The notes below the pieces were generated by a model. The model did no database searches, was not told the DNA's origin, and saw only the letters and a list, made by a program, of their open reading frames with translations. The translations under genes were made by a program, and so were the position numbers. From DASTSN01 sp035549175 (lineage in GTDB: Bacteria; Bacteroidota; Bacteroidia; Chitinophagales; Chitinophagaceae), in contig DASZRL010000105.1 in the NCBI GenBank assembly GCA_035549175.1, positions 22,638-86,637 of the forward strand: a stretch of DNA of 64,000 nucleotides, written 5' to 3'. Positions 42,791 to 51,500 of the stretch are shown one piece after another. Every line of letters begins with the position of its first letter. Position 1 is the stretch's first letter.

Positions 42791-43117
42791 ATGACTCTTC
42801 CAGAAGCCCAGCAACGCGTGGATCAATGGATCCGGACAGTAGGGGTTCGCTACTTCAGCGAGCTTACCAATATGGCCATCCTGACCGAGGAAGTGGGAGA
42901 GCTGGCCAGCCTGATGGCCCGGCGGTACGGGGACCAGTCTTTCCGCAAAGGTGTACCGCCCGGTGATCTCGCCGATGAAATGGCCGATGTCCTCTGGGTC
43001 CTGCTTTGCCTGGCCAACCAGACCGGGGTCGACCTGGAAGCGGCCCTGGAAAATAATTTCAGCAAGAAGTCCGCCCGGGATGGTGATCGTCACCGGGACA
43101 ACCCCAAACTGCACTGA
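42791..43117 (+). CDS. MazG-like nucleotide pyrophosphohydrolase
   Basis: 108 residues from the ATG at 42791. The all-alpha MazG core is visible: ILTEEVGELASLMARRYGDQ gives the EExxE-type metal site and DLADEMADVLWVLLCLANQTG the second ExxD motif. It hydrolyses nucleoside triphosphates, possibly non-canonical ones. It ends about 130 bases before glyS. Confidence 0.9.
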   Translation: MTLPEAQQRVDQWIRTVGVRYFSELTNMAILTEEVGELASLMARRYGDQSFRKGVPPGDLADEMADVLWVLLCLANQTGVDLEAALENNFSKKSARDGDRHRDNPKLH

Positions 43118-43164
43118 GCCGCGGATAGCGGCCGGGTCCGGCGCGGTGGAACGGCCCCAGTGGT

Positions 43165-43172
43165 TATCTTTG
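43165..43172 (+). promoter_or_regulatory. -7 element of glyS
   Basis: TATCTTTG, 76 bases before the glyS ATG. It leaves a leader that contains the hairpin at 43186-43234. Confidence 0.5.
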
Positions 43173-43185
43173 CGCCTATTTGACC

Positions 43186-43234
43186 TAGACCCCTGCGGTT
43201 TGCCTTGCGTTCTGGTGCAAACCCGGCGGGTCTA
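43186..43234 (+). promoter_or_regulatory. Two-stem leader hairpin upstream of glyS
   Basis: Outer stem TAGACCC (43186-43192) with GGGTCTA (43228-43234), a 4/4 internal loop, and inner stem GGTTTGC (43197-43203) with GCAAACC (43217-43223), loop 13 bases. All 14 pairs are Watson-Crick. It ends 14 bases before the ATG at 43249 and is not followed by a T-run, so it is not a simple terminator. It may control translation or stability. Confidence 0.6.
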
Positions 43235-43248
43235 AAAATGAACAGACT

Positions 43249-44718
43249 ATGGCTAATGATGCAAGCAGGTTTCAGGCAATTATTTCCCATTGCAAGGAGT
43301 ATGGTTTCATTTTTCCCTCCAGCGAAATCTATGACGGGCTCCAGGCCGTGTATGATTACGGCCAATGGGGAAGCGAACTGAAAAAGAATATCCGGGATTA
43401 CTGGTGGAAAAGCATGACCCAGATGCACGAAAACATTGTGGGGATTGATGCCGCCATCTTCATGCATCCGACCACTTGGAAGGCTTCCGGTCACGTGGAT
43501 AATTTCAATGATCCGATGATCGACAACCGGGACAGCAAGAAGCGCTACCGGGTGGACCACCTGATCGAAGCTCATGCTGAAACCCTCGCGGCCCAAGGCA
43601 ATAACCAGGCATCGCAGGAACTGCTGGCGGCCATGGATGCCCTGCTGGCCAAGGACGATTTTGCCGGGCTGAAGAAGCTGATCGAGGACAGCGGCATCAA
43701 ATGTCCGGTCAGCGGGACGGCCAACTGGACCGAGGTCCGCCAGTTCAACCTGATGTTTTCTACGGAATTCGGGTCCACCGTTTCCTCGGAGGATGCGGAT
43801 AATAAGGTATACCTGCGGCCGGAGACCGCCCAGGGCATCTTCGTGAATTTCCTGAACGTGCAGAAGACCGGCCGGCTCAAGATCCCCTTCGGCATCGCCC
43901 AGGTCGGCAAGGCATTCCGCAACGAGATCGTGGCGCGGCAGTTCATCTTCCGGATGCGGGAGTTCGAACAGATGGAAATGCAGTTTTTCATCCGTCCCGG
44001 CACCCAGAAACACTGGTACGAATTCTGGAAACAGGAGCGCCTCAACTGGCACCTCAGCCTGGGCATACCGGCGGACCAGTATCGGTTCCACGACCATGTC
44101 AAGCTGGCCCATTACGCGGATGCGGCCTGTGACATCGAATACCAGTTTCCGATAGGCTTCAAGGAAGTGGAAGGGATTCATTCCCGGACGGACTTCGACC
44201 TGAAGAACCACCAGGAATACAGCCGCAAGAAGATGCAGTATTTTGATAACGACATCGATGAGGTCACGGGAAAGCCCTTCGGCAATTATATTCCCTACGT
44301 GATCGAGACATCGATCGGCCTGGACCGCATGTTCCTGCTCGTGATGAGCCATGCCTATACCGAGGAAGATCTCAGCACCCCGGACAAGTCCGACAGCCGG
44401 GTAGTCCTGAAGTTCCCGGCCCGGCTGGCCCCCCTGAAACTGGCGGTCCTGCCGCTGGTCAAGAAGGACGGGCTGCCCGAGATCGCCCGCCGGCTGATGG
44501 ACCAGTGCAAGCCGCATTTCCGGTGCTTCTACGAGGAAAAGGATACCATCGGAAAGCGCTATCGCCGCATGGATGCGATCGGGACGCCTTTCTGCGCGAC
44601 CATCGATCACCAGACCACGGAAGATGGCACGGTAACTATCCGGCACCGGGATTCGATGGAGCAGCAGCGGGTGCCCCTGGACCAGGTGAAGGACATCGTC
44701 CTGCAGGCGATCAGCTAA
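43249..44718 (+). CDS. glyS: Glycyl-tRNA synthetase, homodimeric type
   Basis: 489 residues. Class II synthetase motifs: FIFPSSEIYDGLQAVYDYG near the N-terminus, VYLRPETAQGIFVNF, RNEIVARQFIFRMREFEQMEMQFF (motif 2), and IETSIGLDRMFLLVM (motif 3), then the anticodon-binding domain with KFPARLAPLKLAVLPLV. It is the alpha2 form found in Bacteroidota, eukaryotes and Thermus; it charges tRNA-Gly in the cytoplasm. Terminator at 44856-44882. Confidence 0.96.
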   Translation: MANDASRFQAIISHCKEYGFIFPSSEIYDGLQAVYDYGQWGSELKKNIRDYWWKSMTQMHENIVGIDAAIFMHPTTWKASGHVDNFNDPMIDNRDSKKRYRVDHLIEAHAETLAAQGNNQASQELLAAMDALLAKDDFAGLKKLIEDSGIKCPVSGTANWTEVRQFNLMFSTEFGSTVSSEDADNKVYLRPETAQGIFVNFLNVQKTGRLKIPFGIAQVGKAFRNEIVARQFIFRMREFEQMEMQFFIRPGTQKHWYEFWKQERLNWHLSLGIPADQYRFHDHVKLAHYADAACDIEYQFPIGFKEVEGIHSRTDFDLKNHQEYSRKKMQYFDNDIDEVTGKPFGNYIPYVIETSIGLDRMFLLVMSHAYTEEDLSTPDKSDSRVVLKFPARLAPLKLAVLPLVKKDGLPEIARRLMDQCKPHFRCFYEEKDTIGKRYRRMDAIGTPFCATIDHQTTEDGTVTIRHRDSMEQQRVPLDQVKDIVLQAIS

Positions 44719-44855
44719 GGACGGAACCGGCCCGTGTCCGGCCATGCAACTATTTGACAGGGGGACCTGTCTACTAGATAACCCAGGAGATCACGCCATA
44801 ATCCCTACCCTTCCGGTACTACCCCTGCGTGATTACCCGTATGAAAAAAACAAAA

Positions 44856-44882
44856 GATCCCGCTGATCCGGCGGGATTTTTT
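44856..44882 (+). terminator. Terminator after glyS
   Basis: Stem ATCCCGC (44857-44863) with GCGGGAT (44871-44877), loop of 7, followed by six T (44877-44882). It lies 138 bases after the glyS stop. The preceding spacer (44719-44855) has no gene I can support. Confidence 0.78.
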
Positions 44883-44933
44883 ATGCCCGGCCGGGTCTTT
44901 CGGGGCGCATGCCCCGTCACCGGGCGAAATAAG

Positions 44934-44941
44934 TAGCTTTG
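44934..44941 (+). promoter_or_regulatory. -7 element of the sigma-54 regulator gene
   Basis: TAGCTTTG, 33 bases before the ATG at 44975. A small palindrome CGGGGC-GCAT-GCCCCG (44901-44916) lies just upstream and could be an operator. Confidence 0.45.
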
Positions 44942-44974
44942 GGCCGGCATCCGGGAATCTCCGGGGCATCCTGT

Positions 44975-46318
44975 ATGGACAAAGGAAAAGTTCTCATAGT
45001 GGACGATGAGCAGACGCTGCGCAGCCTGCTGAAGCGAATAATCAGCCTGGAGGGATTCGCCGTGCAGGAGGCCGGCAGCCTGGCGGAGGCGGAACGCCTG
45101 CTCCGGGAGGACCCTGCGGATGTCGTGTTATGTGATGTCAAGCTGCCTGATGGCAGCGGAGTGGATTTTGTGGTGCGGGCCCGGACGGCCTTTCCGCAGG
45201 TGGAAATCCTGCTGCTGACCGCCTACGGCAACCTTTCCGACGGGATCCAGGCCATGAAGAACGGGGCCTTTGACTACCTGCTCAAGGGGAATGATAATGA
45301 CAAGGTGATCCCCCTGCTGTACAGGGCCCTGGAAAAGGGGGCCCTGCAAAGGCGGCTGCGTCAGCTGGAGGAGCGGGTTGGCAAACAATACCGCTTCGAA
45401 AGCATCCTGGGCCACTCGGCCCGCCTGCGGGAGTCTGTTGCCCTGGCCGCCCGGGTTGCCCAGACGGATACAACCGTCCTGCTGCTCGGGGAAACCGGCA
45501 CCGGAAAAGAAGTCTTTGCCCAGGCCATTCACCAGGCGGGCCGGCGCGCCATGCAGCCTTTTGTCGCCCTGAACTGTAGTGCCTTCAGCTCCGAGTTGCT
45601 GGAGAGCGAACTGTTTGGTCACCGGGCCGGTGCCTTCACAGGTGCCGTTAAGGATAAGAAGGGATTGATCGAAGAGGCGGCGAAAGGTACCCTGTTTCTT
45701 GACGAGATCGGGGAAATGCCGCCGGACCTGCAGGCGAAACTGCTGCGGGTGCTGGAGGCCAGGGAATTCATCAAGGTCGGAGACGTCAGGCCCACCCGGG
45801 CGGATGTCCGCATCCTGGCGGCCACCAACCGGGATCTCCGCCAGCAGGTGGAACAGGGCCGTTTCCGGGAGGACCTCTATTACCGGCTCGCGGTATTTAC
45901 CATTCACCTGCCCGCCCTGCGGGAACGGCCCGAGGATATCCCGGAACTGGCGGAACATTTTCTGCGCCGGTTTGCGGCCCAGGTCAATGCCCGGGTTACC
46001 GGGATGACGCCTGCCTTCCTGGACATCCTGCGCCGGCAACCCTGGAAGGGCAATATCCGCGAACTGAAAAATGTGATGGAGCGCGCCGTCATCCTCGCCG
46101 AAGGTTCCGAGCTGAAGCCGGATCAGTTGCCTTTTGAGCTCCGGGAGATGCCGCAGGCCGGCGAATCGCCGCTGTCCCTGGCGGAAATGGAAAAGCAGCA
46201 TATACGCCGGGTTCTCGAAATCACCCATCATAACAAGACCCGGGCCGCGGACATCCTGGGTATCGGCCTGACCACCCTGTACCGGAAGCTGGAGGAATAC
46301 CAGATTGTTGCCGGCTAG
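44975..46318 (+). CDS. NtrC-family sigma-54-dependent response regulator, likely partner of the kdp signalling genes
   Basis: 447 residues from the ATG at 44975. Receiver domain (1-120) with phosphoacceptor Asp54 (VLCDVKLPD) and Lys104; AAA+ domain with Walker A GETGTGKE (172-179) and the sigma-54-contacting GAFTGA loop (219-224); Fis-type HTH at the end (NKTRAADILGIGLTTLYRKL). It binds DNA as a phosphorylated multimer and activates RNA polymerase holding sigma-54. It is on the same strand as, and 400 bases before, the kdp genes, which have no OmpR-type kdpE. I infer that it takes that role. No clear -24/-12 element is seen before kdp. Confidence 0.9.
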   Translation: MDKGKVLIVDDEQTLRSLLKRIISLEGFAVQEAGSLAEAERLLREDPADVVLCDVKLPDGSGVDFVVRARTAFPQVEILLLTAYGNLSDGIQAMKNGAFDYLLKGNDNDKVIPLLYRALEKGALQRRLRQLEERVGKQYRFESILGHSARLRESVALAARVAQTDTTVLLLGETGTGKEVFAQAIHQAGRRAMQPFVALNCSAFSSELLESELFGHRAGAFTGAVKDKKGLIEEAAKGTLFLDEIGEMPPDLQAKLLRVLEAREFIKVGDVRPTRADVRILAATNRDLRQQVEQGRFREDLYYRLAVFTIHLPALRERPEDIPELAEHFLRRFAAQVNARVTGMTPAFLDILRRQPWKGNIRELKNVMERAVILAEGSELKPDQLPFELREMPQAGESPLSLAEMEKQHIRRVLEITHHNKTRAADILGIGLTTLYRKLEEYQIVAG

Positions 46319-46718
46319 TCTACCATTCTGAAAATCGCCCTTTCATTTCGGAAGGGATTGCGAGCCCTTTCCAAAAATCTTTGCCGCGCCGGCTCCTGCC
46401 AAAAGGTTGATTGCGAGTTGCTTGGAACGCCATGGCGGAGCGGCCCGGTTTCCGGCATCCGCTTTGGTTTCCTTTCCGGCATGCGCCCCCTGATCCTCGT
46501 CGCCGGCGGAAGACCGCCCGTTGTGCCTGCCGAATGGATATTTTCTGTTCCGGATCCTGGTTGCCCCGGTTTGCCGGTTCCTGATCCGGTCGGTACAGGC
46601 CTTTCTTTTTCGCGCGATTAGGGTGACGGGTTTCATGCCGGGGGATAGCCGTGGTCATTACAGCCGGCGGGGGTGCGCATTATTTTAGGTAAGCAGTCAC
46701 CATGAAACCACACGCGGT
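46319..46718. other. 400-base region between the regulator and the kdp leader genes
   Basis: I see no gene here that I trust; frames up to 112 codons exist on the minus strand but have no family features and an arginine-rich, low-quality composition. There is a weak hairpin after the regulator stop (46351-46374, GGAAGGG with CCCTTTCC, one bulge, no T-run) and 7-base arms CCGGATC/GATCCGG far apart at 46550-46589. TATTTTAG at 46681-46688 is one base off a -7 element and lies close to the first small kdp leader gene. No GG-N10-GC sigma-54 site found by eye. Confidence 0.4.
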
Positions 46719-46832
46719 ATGACGCGGCCGGGAAAGAAAATAGGATCGATAGTCCTGATCGTGCTGGTCTGGTTGCTGGCCCTTGGCCTGGTGCTGCTGG
46801 TCCTGTCCAAACTTGGAATGAATTGGTTTTAA
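46719..46832 (+). CDS. Predicted 37-residue membrane peptide in the kdp leader
   Basis: ATG at 46719 to TAA at 46830-46832. A basic N-terminus (MTRPGKKIGS) precedes a single 19-residue Leu/Val helix and the tail SKLGMNWF. The composition and topology are those of a single-span membrane peptide. The start overlaps the stop of a six-codon frame beginning at 46702. It is unlike KdpF in sequence. Could be a small regulator or assembly factor of the Kdp complex; it could also be a chance frame. Confidence 0.45.
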   Translation: MTRPGKKIGSIVLIVLVWLLALGLVLLVLSKLGMNWF

Positions 46833-46851
46833 ATCACCCCAATATAATCCC

Positions 46852-46941
46852 ATGATGTGGCTTACTGTTTCCCTGCTGATTGCGGGACTCCTTTGCTTCG
46901 GGCTGTTTTTTAAGTCGGTTGACTGGTTTGAAAAAATTTAA
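46852..46941 (+). CDS. Predicted 29-residue membrane peptide in the kdp leader
   Basis: ATG at 46852 to TAA at 46939-46941. One hydrophobic helix followed by a conserved-looking tail FFKSVDWFEKI. I recall similar tiny proteins before kdpF in other Bacteroidota. It ends 4 bases before the kdpF ATG and so is very likely translated as part of the operon. Function unknown. Confidence 0.55.
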   Translation: MMWLTVSLLIAGLLCFGLFFKSVDWFEKI

Positions 46942-46945
46942 CACT

Positions 46946-47026
46946 ATGATGACAGCGCTATTGGTTCTCTCGATCGCGGTATTTATTTACCTGTTGTATG
47001 TGCTTATCAAACCCGAAAAATTCTAA
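46946..47026 (+). CDS. kdpF: K+-transporting ATPase subunit KdpF
   Basis: 26 residues. One transmembrane helix and the end LYVLIKPEKF match KdpF, the small stabilising subunit of the Kdp pump. It is just before kdpA (3 bases between) with ATGs at 46946 and 46949. Confidence 0.85.
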   Translation: MMTALLVLSIAVFIYLLYVLIKPEKF

Positions 47027-47029
47027 TGT

Positions 47030-48745
47030 ATGTCCGCTGAATTTCTTGGCGTACTGGTCATGTTCGCCCTGGTCCTGGTTATGGCCTACCCGCTGGGCCG
47101 GTACATGGCCCGGGTCTACCAGGGCGAAAGGACCTGGCTCGATTTCCTGGCTCCGCTGGAGCGGCTGATCTTTCGCCTGGGTGGCGTGGACTCCCGCCAA
47201 TCCATGGACTGGAAGCAGTTCCTGAAAGCCATGCTGAGCATCAACCTGCTTTGGCTGGTTTACGCTTTTTTCCTGCTGATCTTCCAGGATAAGCTCCCGC
47301 TCAACCCGGACGGCAATGCAGGCCAGACACCCGACCAGGCCTTTAACACGGCCATCAGTTTTCTGGTCAACTGCAACCTCCAGCACTACTCCGGGGAGTC
47401 CGGGCTGACCTACCTGACCCAGTGGCTGGTGGTCGGGTTCCTGCAATTTGTCAGTGCGGCTACGGGGATGGCCTGCTTGGTGGCCCTGTTCAACGGGATG
47501 AAGGAAAAAACCACCCGGAACCTGGGCAACTTCTGGGTCTACCTGGTGAAAAGCACGACCCGGATCCTGCTGCCTCTTTCCCTGGTAGTAGGCGTCCTGC
47601 TGGCCCTGAACGGCACTCCGACCAGTTTTGCCGGTAAGGATAGTTTGGTAACCCTGCAGGGAGACAGTGTGCAGGTCTCCCGCGGACCGGCTGCGGGCAT
47701 GATTGCCATCAAGCAGCTGGGTACTAACGGCGGGGGCTGGTTTGGCGCCAACTCCGCCCACCCGCTGGAAAATCCCAATTATTTTACCAACCTGGTGGAG
47801 ACCATCTGCATCCTGCTGATCCCGGTGGCCCTGGTCTTTTCCCTGGGCTTTTACCTGCGCCGCATGAAGCTGGCCTGGGTCATATTCGGCGTGATGACCT
47901 TCCTGTTCCTCATTTTCTGCGCGATAAACCTGTATTATGAGACGCGGGGCAATCCCGCAATCGATCAGTTGGGCGTAGCCCAGCACCTGGGCAGCATGGA
48001 AGGAAAAGAAGTGCGGCTGGGCTCGGCGGCCACGGCTTTCTGGAGCGTGGCTACCACCTCGACCTCCAACGGCTCGGTGAACGGCATGCACGACAGCCTG
48101 ACGCCCATGTCCGGAGCCGTCGTGATGCTGGACATGATGATCAATGCCCTGTACGGGGGAGTCGGGGTGGGCCTGCTGAACTATTTCATCTTCATCATTA
48201 TCGCCGTGTTTATTTCCGGGCTCATGGTGGGTAGAACCCCGGAATTTATGGGTCACAAGGTGGAGGCCCGGGAAGTGAAGATTGCCGCGCTGATCACGCT
48301 GTTGTCGGCCTTCCTGATCAAGGGGTTTACCGCCCTGGCCGTCTATCTGCTGGTCCACCATCCGGACGTCGCCTGGACGGTCAAACCCTCAGCCTGGCTG
48401 AACAATCCTTCCTACCACGGATTTTCGGAAATGCTTTATGAATACACTTCCGCCAATGCCAATAACGGCAGCGGGTTTGAAGGATTGGGCGATAACAATA
48501 TTTTTTGGAACGTGACCACCGGGATCGTGCTCATATTGGGACGTTACCTGCCGATCATCGGCCCCCTCGCGATCATCGGACTGCTGGCTGCAAAAAAGCA
48601 CATCCCTGAATCCCCCGGAACCCTGCGAACCGATTCCATAACGTTCGGGGCCATGACCCTGGCTGTGATCATCATTGTGACCGCGCTGTCCTACCTGCCT
48701 CCGCTTGCCCTGGGCCCGCTGGCAGAATATTTTTCACTCTATTAA
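47030..48745 (+). CDS. kdpA: K+-transporting ATPase subunit A (channel-like)
   Basis: 571 residues, about ten membrane helices and four pore-type repeats. Family pieces: NTAISFLVNCNLQHYSGESG, GTNGGGWFGANSAHPLENP, TTSTSNGSVNGMHDSLTPM and SANANNGSGFEGL, the four selectivity-filter-like repeats. It binds and translocates K+. Standard length. Confidence 0.97.
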   Translation: MSAEFLGVLVMFALVLVMAYPLGRYMARVYQGERTWLDFLAPLERLIFRLGGVDSRQSMDWKQFLKAMLSINLLWLVYAFFLLIFQDKLPLNPDGNAGQTPDQAFNTAISFLVNCNLQHYSGESGLTYLTQWLVVGFLQFVSAATGMACLVALFNGMKEKTTRNLGNFWVYLVKSTTRILLPLSLVVGVLLALNGTPTSFAGKDSLVTLQGDSVQVSRGPAAGMIAIKQLGTNGGGWFGANSAHPLENPNYFTNLVETICILLIPVALVFSLGFYLRRMKLAWVIFGVMTFLFLIFCAINLYYETRGNPAIDQLGVAQHLGSMEGKEVRLGSAATAFWSVATTSTSNGSVNGMHDSLTPMSGAVVMLDMMINALYGGVGVGLLNYFIFIIIAVFISGLMVGRTPEFMGHKVEAREVKIAALITLLSAFLIKGFTALAVYLLVHHPDVAWTVKPSAWLNNPSYHGFSEMLYEYTSANANNGSGFEGLGDNNIFWNVTTGIVLILGRYLPIIGPLAIIGLLAAKKHIPESPGTLRTDSITFGAMTLAVIIIVTALSYLPPLALGPLAEYFSLY

Positions 48746-48756
48746 CCTGTTTCCTT

Positions 48757-50817
48757 ATGGCAAGAAGAAATCGCGATATCCGGTTGTTTGATCCCGCCCT
48801 GACCGGACAGGCTATCCGGCAATCTTTTGCAAAGCTGAACCCGGCCCTGATGGTAAAGAACCCGGTGATGTTCACCGTGGAAATAGGCACCGCCGTGATG
48901 CTGGCTGTCGTGGCCTACCAGCTGGCTACCGGGAACCTTTCGGAAGGAGCCGTAGGGTACAATGCGCTCGTTTTTTTCATCCTGCTGGTGACCGTGCTGT
49001 TTGCGAATTTTGCCGAGGCGCTGGCGGAAGCGCGGGGCAAGGCGCAGGCCGAGAGCCTTCGGCGCACCCGGGAAGAAACGCCTGCCCGGCGGATAAAGGG
49101 AGATCCGGACGATCCGCAGGCCCCGGTGGAGCAGGTTGCCTCTTCGCAGCTCCGCCAGGGCGATCTGTTCCTTTGCGAGACGGGCGATATCATTGCCATG
49201 GATGGTGAGATCGTCCAGGGGATTGCCACCATCGACGAGTCAGCCATTACCGGGGAATCGGCCCCGGTAATCCGGGAAGCCGGAGGAGATAAGTCCTCCG
49301 TGACCGGGGGGACCAAAGTGCTGAGCGACCGGATCATCGTCCGGGTAACGACTCAGCCGGGGGAATCCTTCCTGGATAAAATGATTGCGCTGGTCGAGGG
49401 AGCCTCCCGGCAGAAAACACCCAACGAGATCGCGCTTACCATCCTGCTGGCGTCCTTTACCATGATCTTCGTGATCGTCTGTGTAACGCTGAAGCCGTTT
49501 GCCGACTACGCCCAGACGCCCATCACCATAGCGGCCTTCATATCGCTGTTTGTCTGCCTGATCCCGACTACGATCGGGGGCCTGCTTTCCGCCATCGGGA
49601 TCGCGGGGATGGACCGGGCCCTGCGCGCCAACGTGATCGCCAAGAGCGGCAAGGCCGTGGAAACTGCCGGTGACGTGGATGTGCTGTTGCTGGACAAGAC
49701 GGGCACCATTACGATCGGCAACCGGAAAGCCACCCACTTTTATTCCCTGGACGGCCTGGACGACAAGGCCTTTGCTGAACTGGCCTGGCTCAGCTCGCTG
49801 GCCGACGATACCCCCGAGGGAAAATCCATCGTCGAACTGGCCCAGGCAAGCGGGGCCGCCGTGCCCGCGGTAAGCCGCGGGGAAGCCCGTTTTATCAAAT
49901 TTACCGCCGAGACCCGCAGCAGCGGAATCGACCTGCCTGACGGACGGGTGATCCGCAAGGGTGCTTTTGACGCCATCCGGGATATGGTCCTGCGCGAGGG
50001 CGGCCAGATGCCGCCGGCCACCGCCGAACGGGTGAAGGAAATTGCCCGCAATGGTGGCACGCCCCTGGTGGTCTCGGTGAACCATCGCGTTCAGGGTGTC
50101 ATCGAACTGCAGGATATTATCAAACCCGGTATCCAGGAGCGGTTCCAGCGCCTGCGTAAGATGGGCGTCAAGACCGTGATGGTAACGGGGGATAACCCGC
50201 TTACGGCCAGGTACATTGCCGAAAAGGCCGGGGTGGACGATTTTATCGCGGAAGCCAAACCGGAAGATAAGATGCAGTATATCCGCCGGGAGCAGCAGGC
50301 CGGCAAGCTGGTCGCCATGATGGGAGACGGGACCAATGACGCCCCCGCCCTTGCCCAGGCTGACGTGGGTGTGGCCATGAACAGCGGCACCCAGGCTGCC
50401 AAGGAGGCCGGTAATATGGTGGACCTGGATAACGACCCCACCAAACTGATCGAGGTGGTCGAGATCGGAAAACAACTCCTGATTACCCGCGGAACCCTGA
50501 CGACCTTCTCCATCGCCAATGATGTGGCCAAGTACTTTGCGATCGTGCCGGCTCTGTTCATTCATTCCATTCCGGCGCTTCAGGCCCTGAACATCATGCA
50601 CCTGAAAAGCCCGGAGTCGGCGATCCTGTCCGCCATCCTTTTTAATGCGATCATCATCCCCCTATTGATCCCCCTGGCCCTTCGCGGGGTCCGCTACCGG
50701 CCGATCGGGGCAAGTGCCCTGTTGCGCCGCAACCTGTTCATTTATGGCGTAGGGGGCGTGCTCGTTCCCTTTATCGGGATCAAGGCCATCGACCTGGTGC
50801 TGGGTTTTTTTATGTAA
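48757..50817 (+). CDS. kdpB: K+-transporting ATPase subunit B (P-type ATPase)
   Basis: 686 residues. The phosphorylation site is DKTGT (313-317), the actuator motif TGES (165-168), the hinge GDGTNDAPALAQADVG and the later MVTGDNPLTARYIAEKAGVDDF are all intact. It hydrolyses ATP to drive K+ through KdpA. Usual length. Confidence 0.97.
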   Translation: MARRNRDIRLFDPALTGQAIRQSFAKLNPALMVKNPVMFTVEIGTAVMLAVVAYQLATGNLSEGAVGYNALVFFILLVTVLFANFAEALAEARGKAQAESLRRTREETPARRIKGDPDDPQAPVEQVASSQLRQGDLFLCETGDIIAMDGEIVQGIATIDESAITGESAPVIREAGGDKSSVTGGTKVLSDRIIVRVTTQPGESFLDKMIALVEGASRQKTPNEIALTILLASFTMIFVIVCVTLKPFADYAQTPITIAAFISLFVCLIPTTIGGLLSAIGIAGMDRALRANVIAKSGKAVETAGDVDVLLLDKTGTITIGNRKATHFYSLDGLDDKAFAELAWLSSLADDTPEGKSIVELAQASGAAVPAVSRGEARFIKFTAETRSSGIDLPDGRVIRKGAFDAIRDMVLREGGQMPPATAERVKEIARNGGTPLVVSVNHRVQGVIELQDIIKPGIQERFQRLRKMGVKTVMVTGDNPLTARYIAEKAGVDDFIAEAKPEDKMQYIRREQQAGKLVAMMGDGTNDAPALAQADVGVAMNSGTQAAKEAGNMVDLDNDPTKLIEVVEIGKQLLITRGTLTTFSIANDVAKYFAIVPALFIHSIPALQALNIMHLKSPESAILSAILFNAIIIPLLIPLALRGVRYRPIGASALLRRNLFIYGVGGVLVPFIGIKAIDLVLGFFM

Positions 50818-50835
50818 CGGATAAACTGATTAGCG

Positions 50836-51399
50836 ATGAAAAATAATTTCTTTATTTCCCTTCGGCTTACCCTGGTGCTCCTGCTGCTTTGCGCCGTATT
50901 GTTCCCGTTGCTGATGGCAGCCATCGGAACCCTGGCACCCGGCCGGGGCCGTGGTGAGACCCTGACTTATAAGGGGCGTGTGGTCGGCTATGCCCGGGTG
51001 GGGCAACGATTTACCCAGGACCGGTATTTCTGGGGAAGACCCTCGGCGGTGGATTACAACGCAGCCGGTTCATCCGGCTCCAACAAGGGTCCTTCCAACC
51101 CCGATTACCTCAAGCAGGTACAGGACCGCATCGACAGTTTCCTGGTACACAACCCCGGCGTCCGGAAGCAGGAGATTCCCTCCGACCTGGTTACGGCCTC
51201 GGCAAGCGGCCTGGATCCGGATATTTCCCCTGCCTCGGCCTACGTACAGGTGGCCCGGGTGGCCCGTGCCCGCGGGCTAGACCCGGCAAAAATCAGCGCC
51301 CTGGTAGACCGGCATGTGGAGGGACCCTGGCTCGGCCTGCTGGGCCCCCGCAAGGTCAATGTACTGAAGCTGAACATCGATCTGGACGAATTGAAATAA
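50836..51399 (+). CDS. kdpC: K+-transporting ATPase subunit C
   Basis: 187 residues with one N-terminal helix (about 9-34) and a periplasmic domain carrying YFWGRPSAVDYNAAGSSGSNKGPSNPDY, the KdpC signature, and the later LVTASASGLDPDISPASAYVQVARVARARG. Starts 18 bases after kdpB. Confidence 0.96.
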   Translation: MKNNFFISLRLTLVLLLLCAVLFPLLMAAIGTLAPGRGRGETLTYKGRVVGYARVGQRFTQDRYFWGRPSAVDYNAAGSSGSNKGPSNPDYLKQVQDRIDSFLVHNPGVRKQEIPSDLVTASASGLDPDISPASAYVQVARVARARGLDPAKISALVDRHVEGPWLGLLGPRKVNVLKLNIDLDELK

Positions 51400-51500
51400 T
51401 CGGGTATAACACCGGAACCGGAAAGCCGGGGGACGATCACCCCGTTGGGGGTGGGTGCTTCCGCCCCGGCGACCTGATTCCGCGCTCCCATACATGACAC

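Noticed and set aside
44719..44855. tRNA or other structured RNA after glyS
   Set aside because: No cloverleaf arms or T-loop consensus could be found; only the terminator downstream is convincing.
46550..46589. 7-base inverted repeat CCGGATC/GATCCGG as an operator
   Set aside because: The arms are 26 bases apart, unsupported by any second copy, and such short arms are expected by chance in this GC-rich sequence.
46319..46718. Sigma-54 promoter (GG-N10-GC) upstream of the kdp genes
   Set aside because: I checked the GG pairs in about 46620-46680 and none has GC at the right spacing. The regulator may act through a site elsewhere, so the circuit remains inference.
46958..48361. 467-codon open frame on the minus strand opposite kdpF/kdpA
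   Set aside because: His/Gln/Gly-rich shadow of kdpA; kdpA has all its filter motifs in the plus frame.
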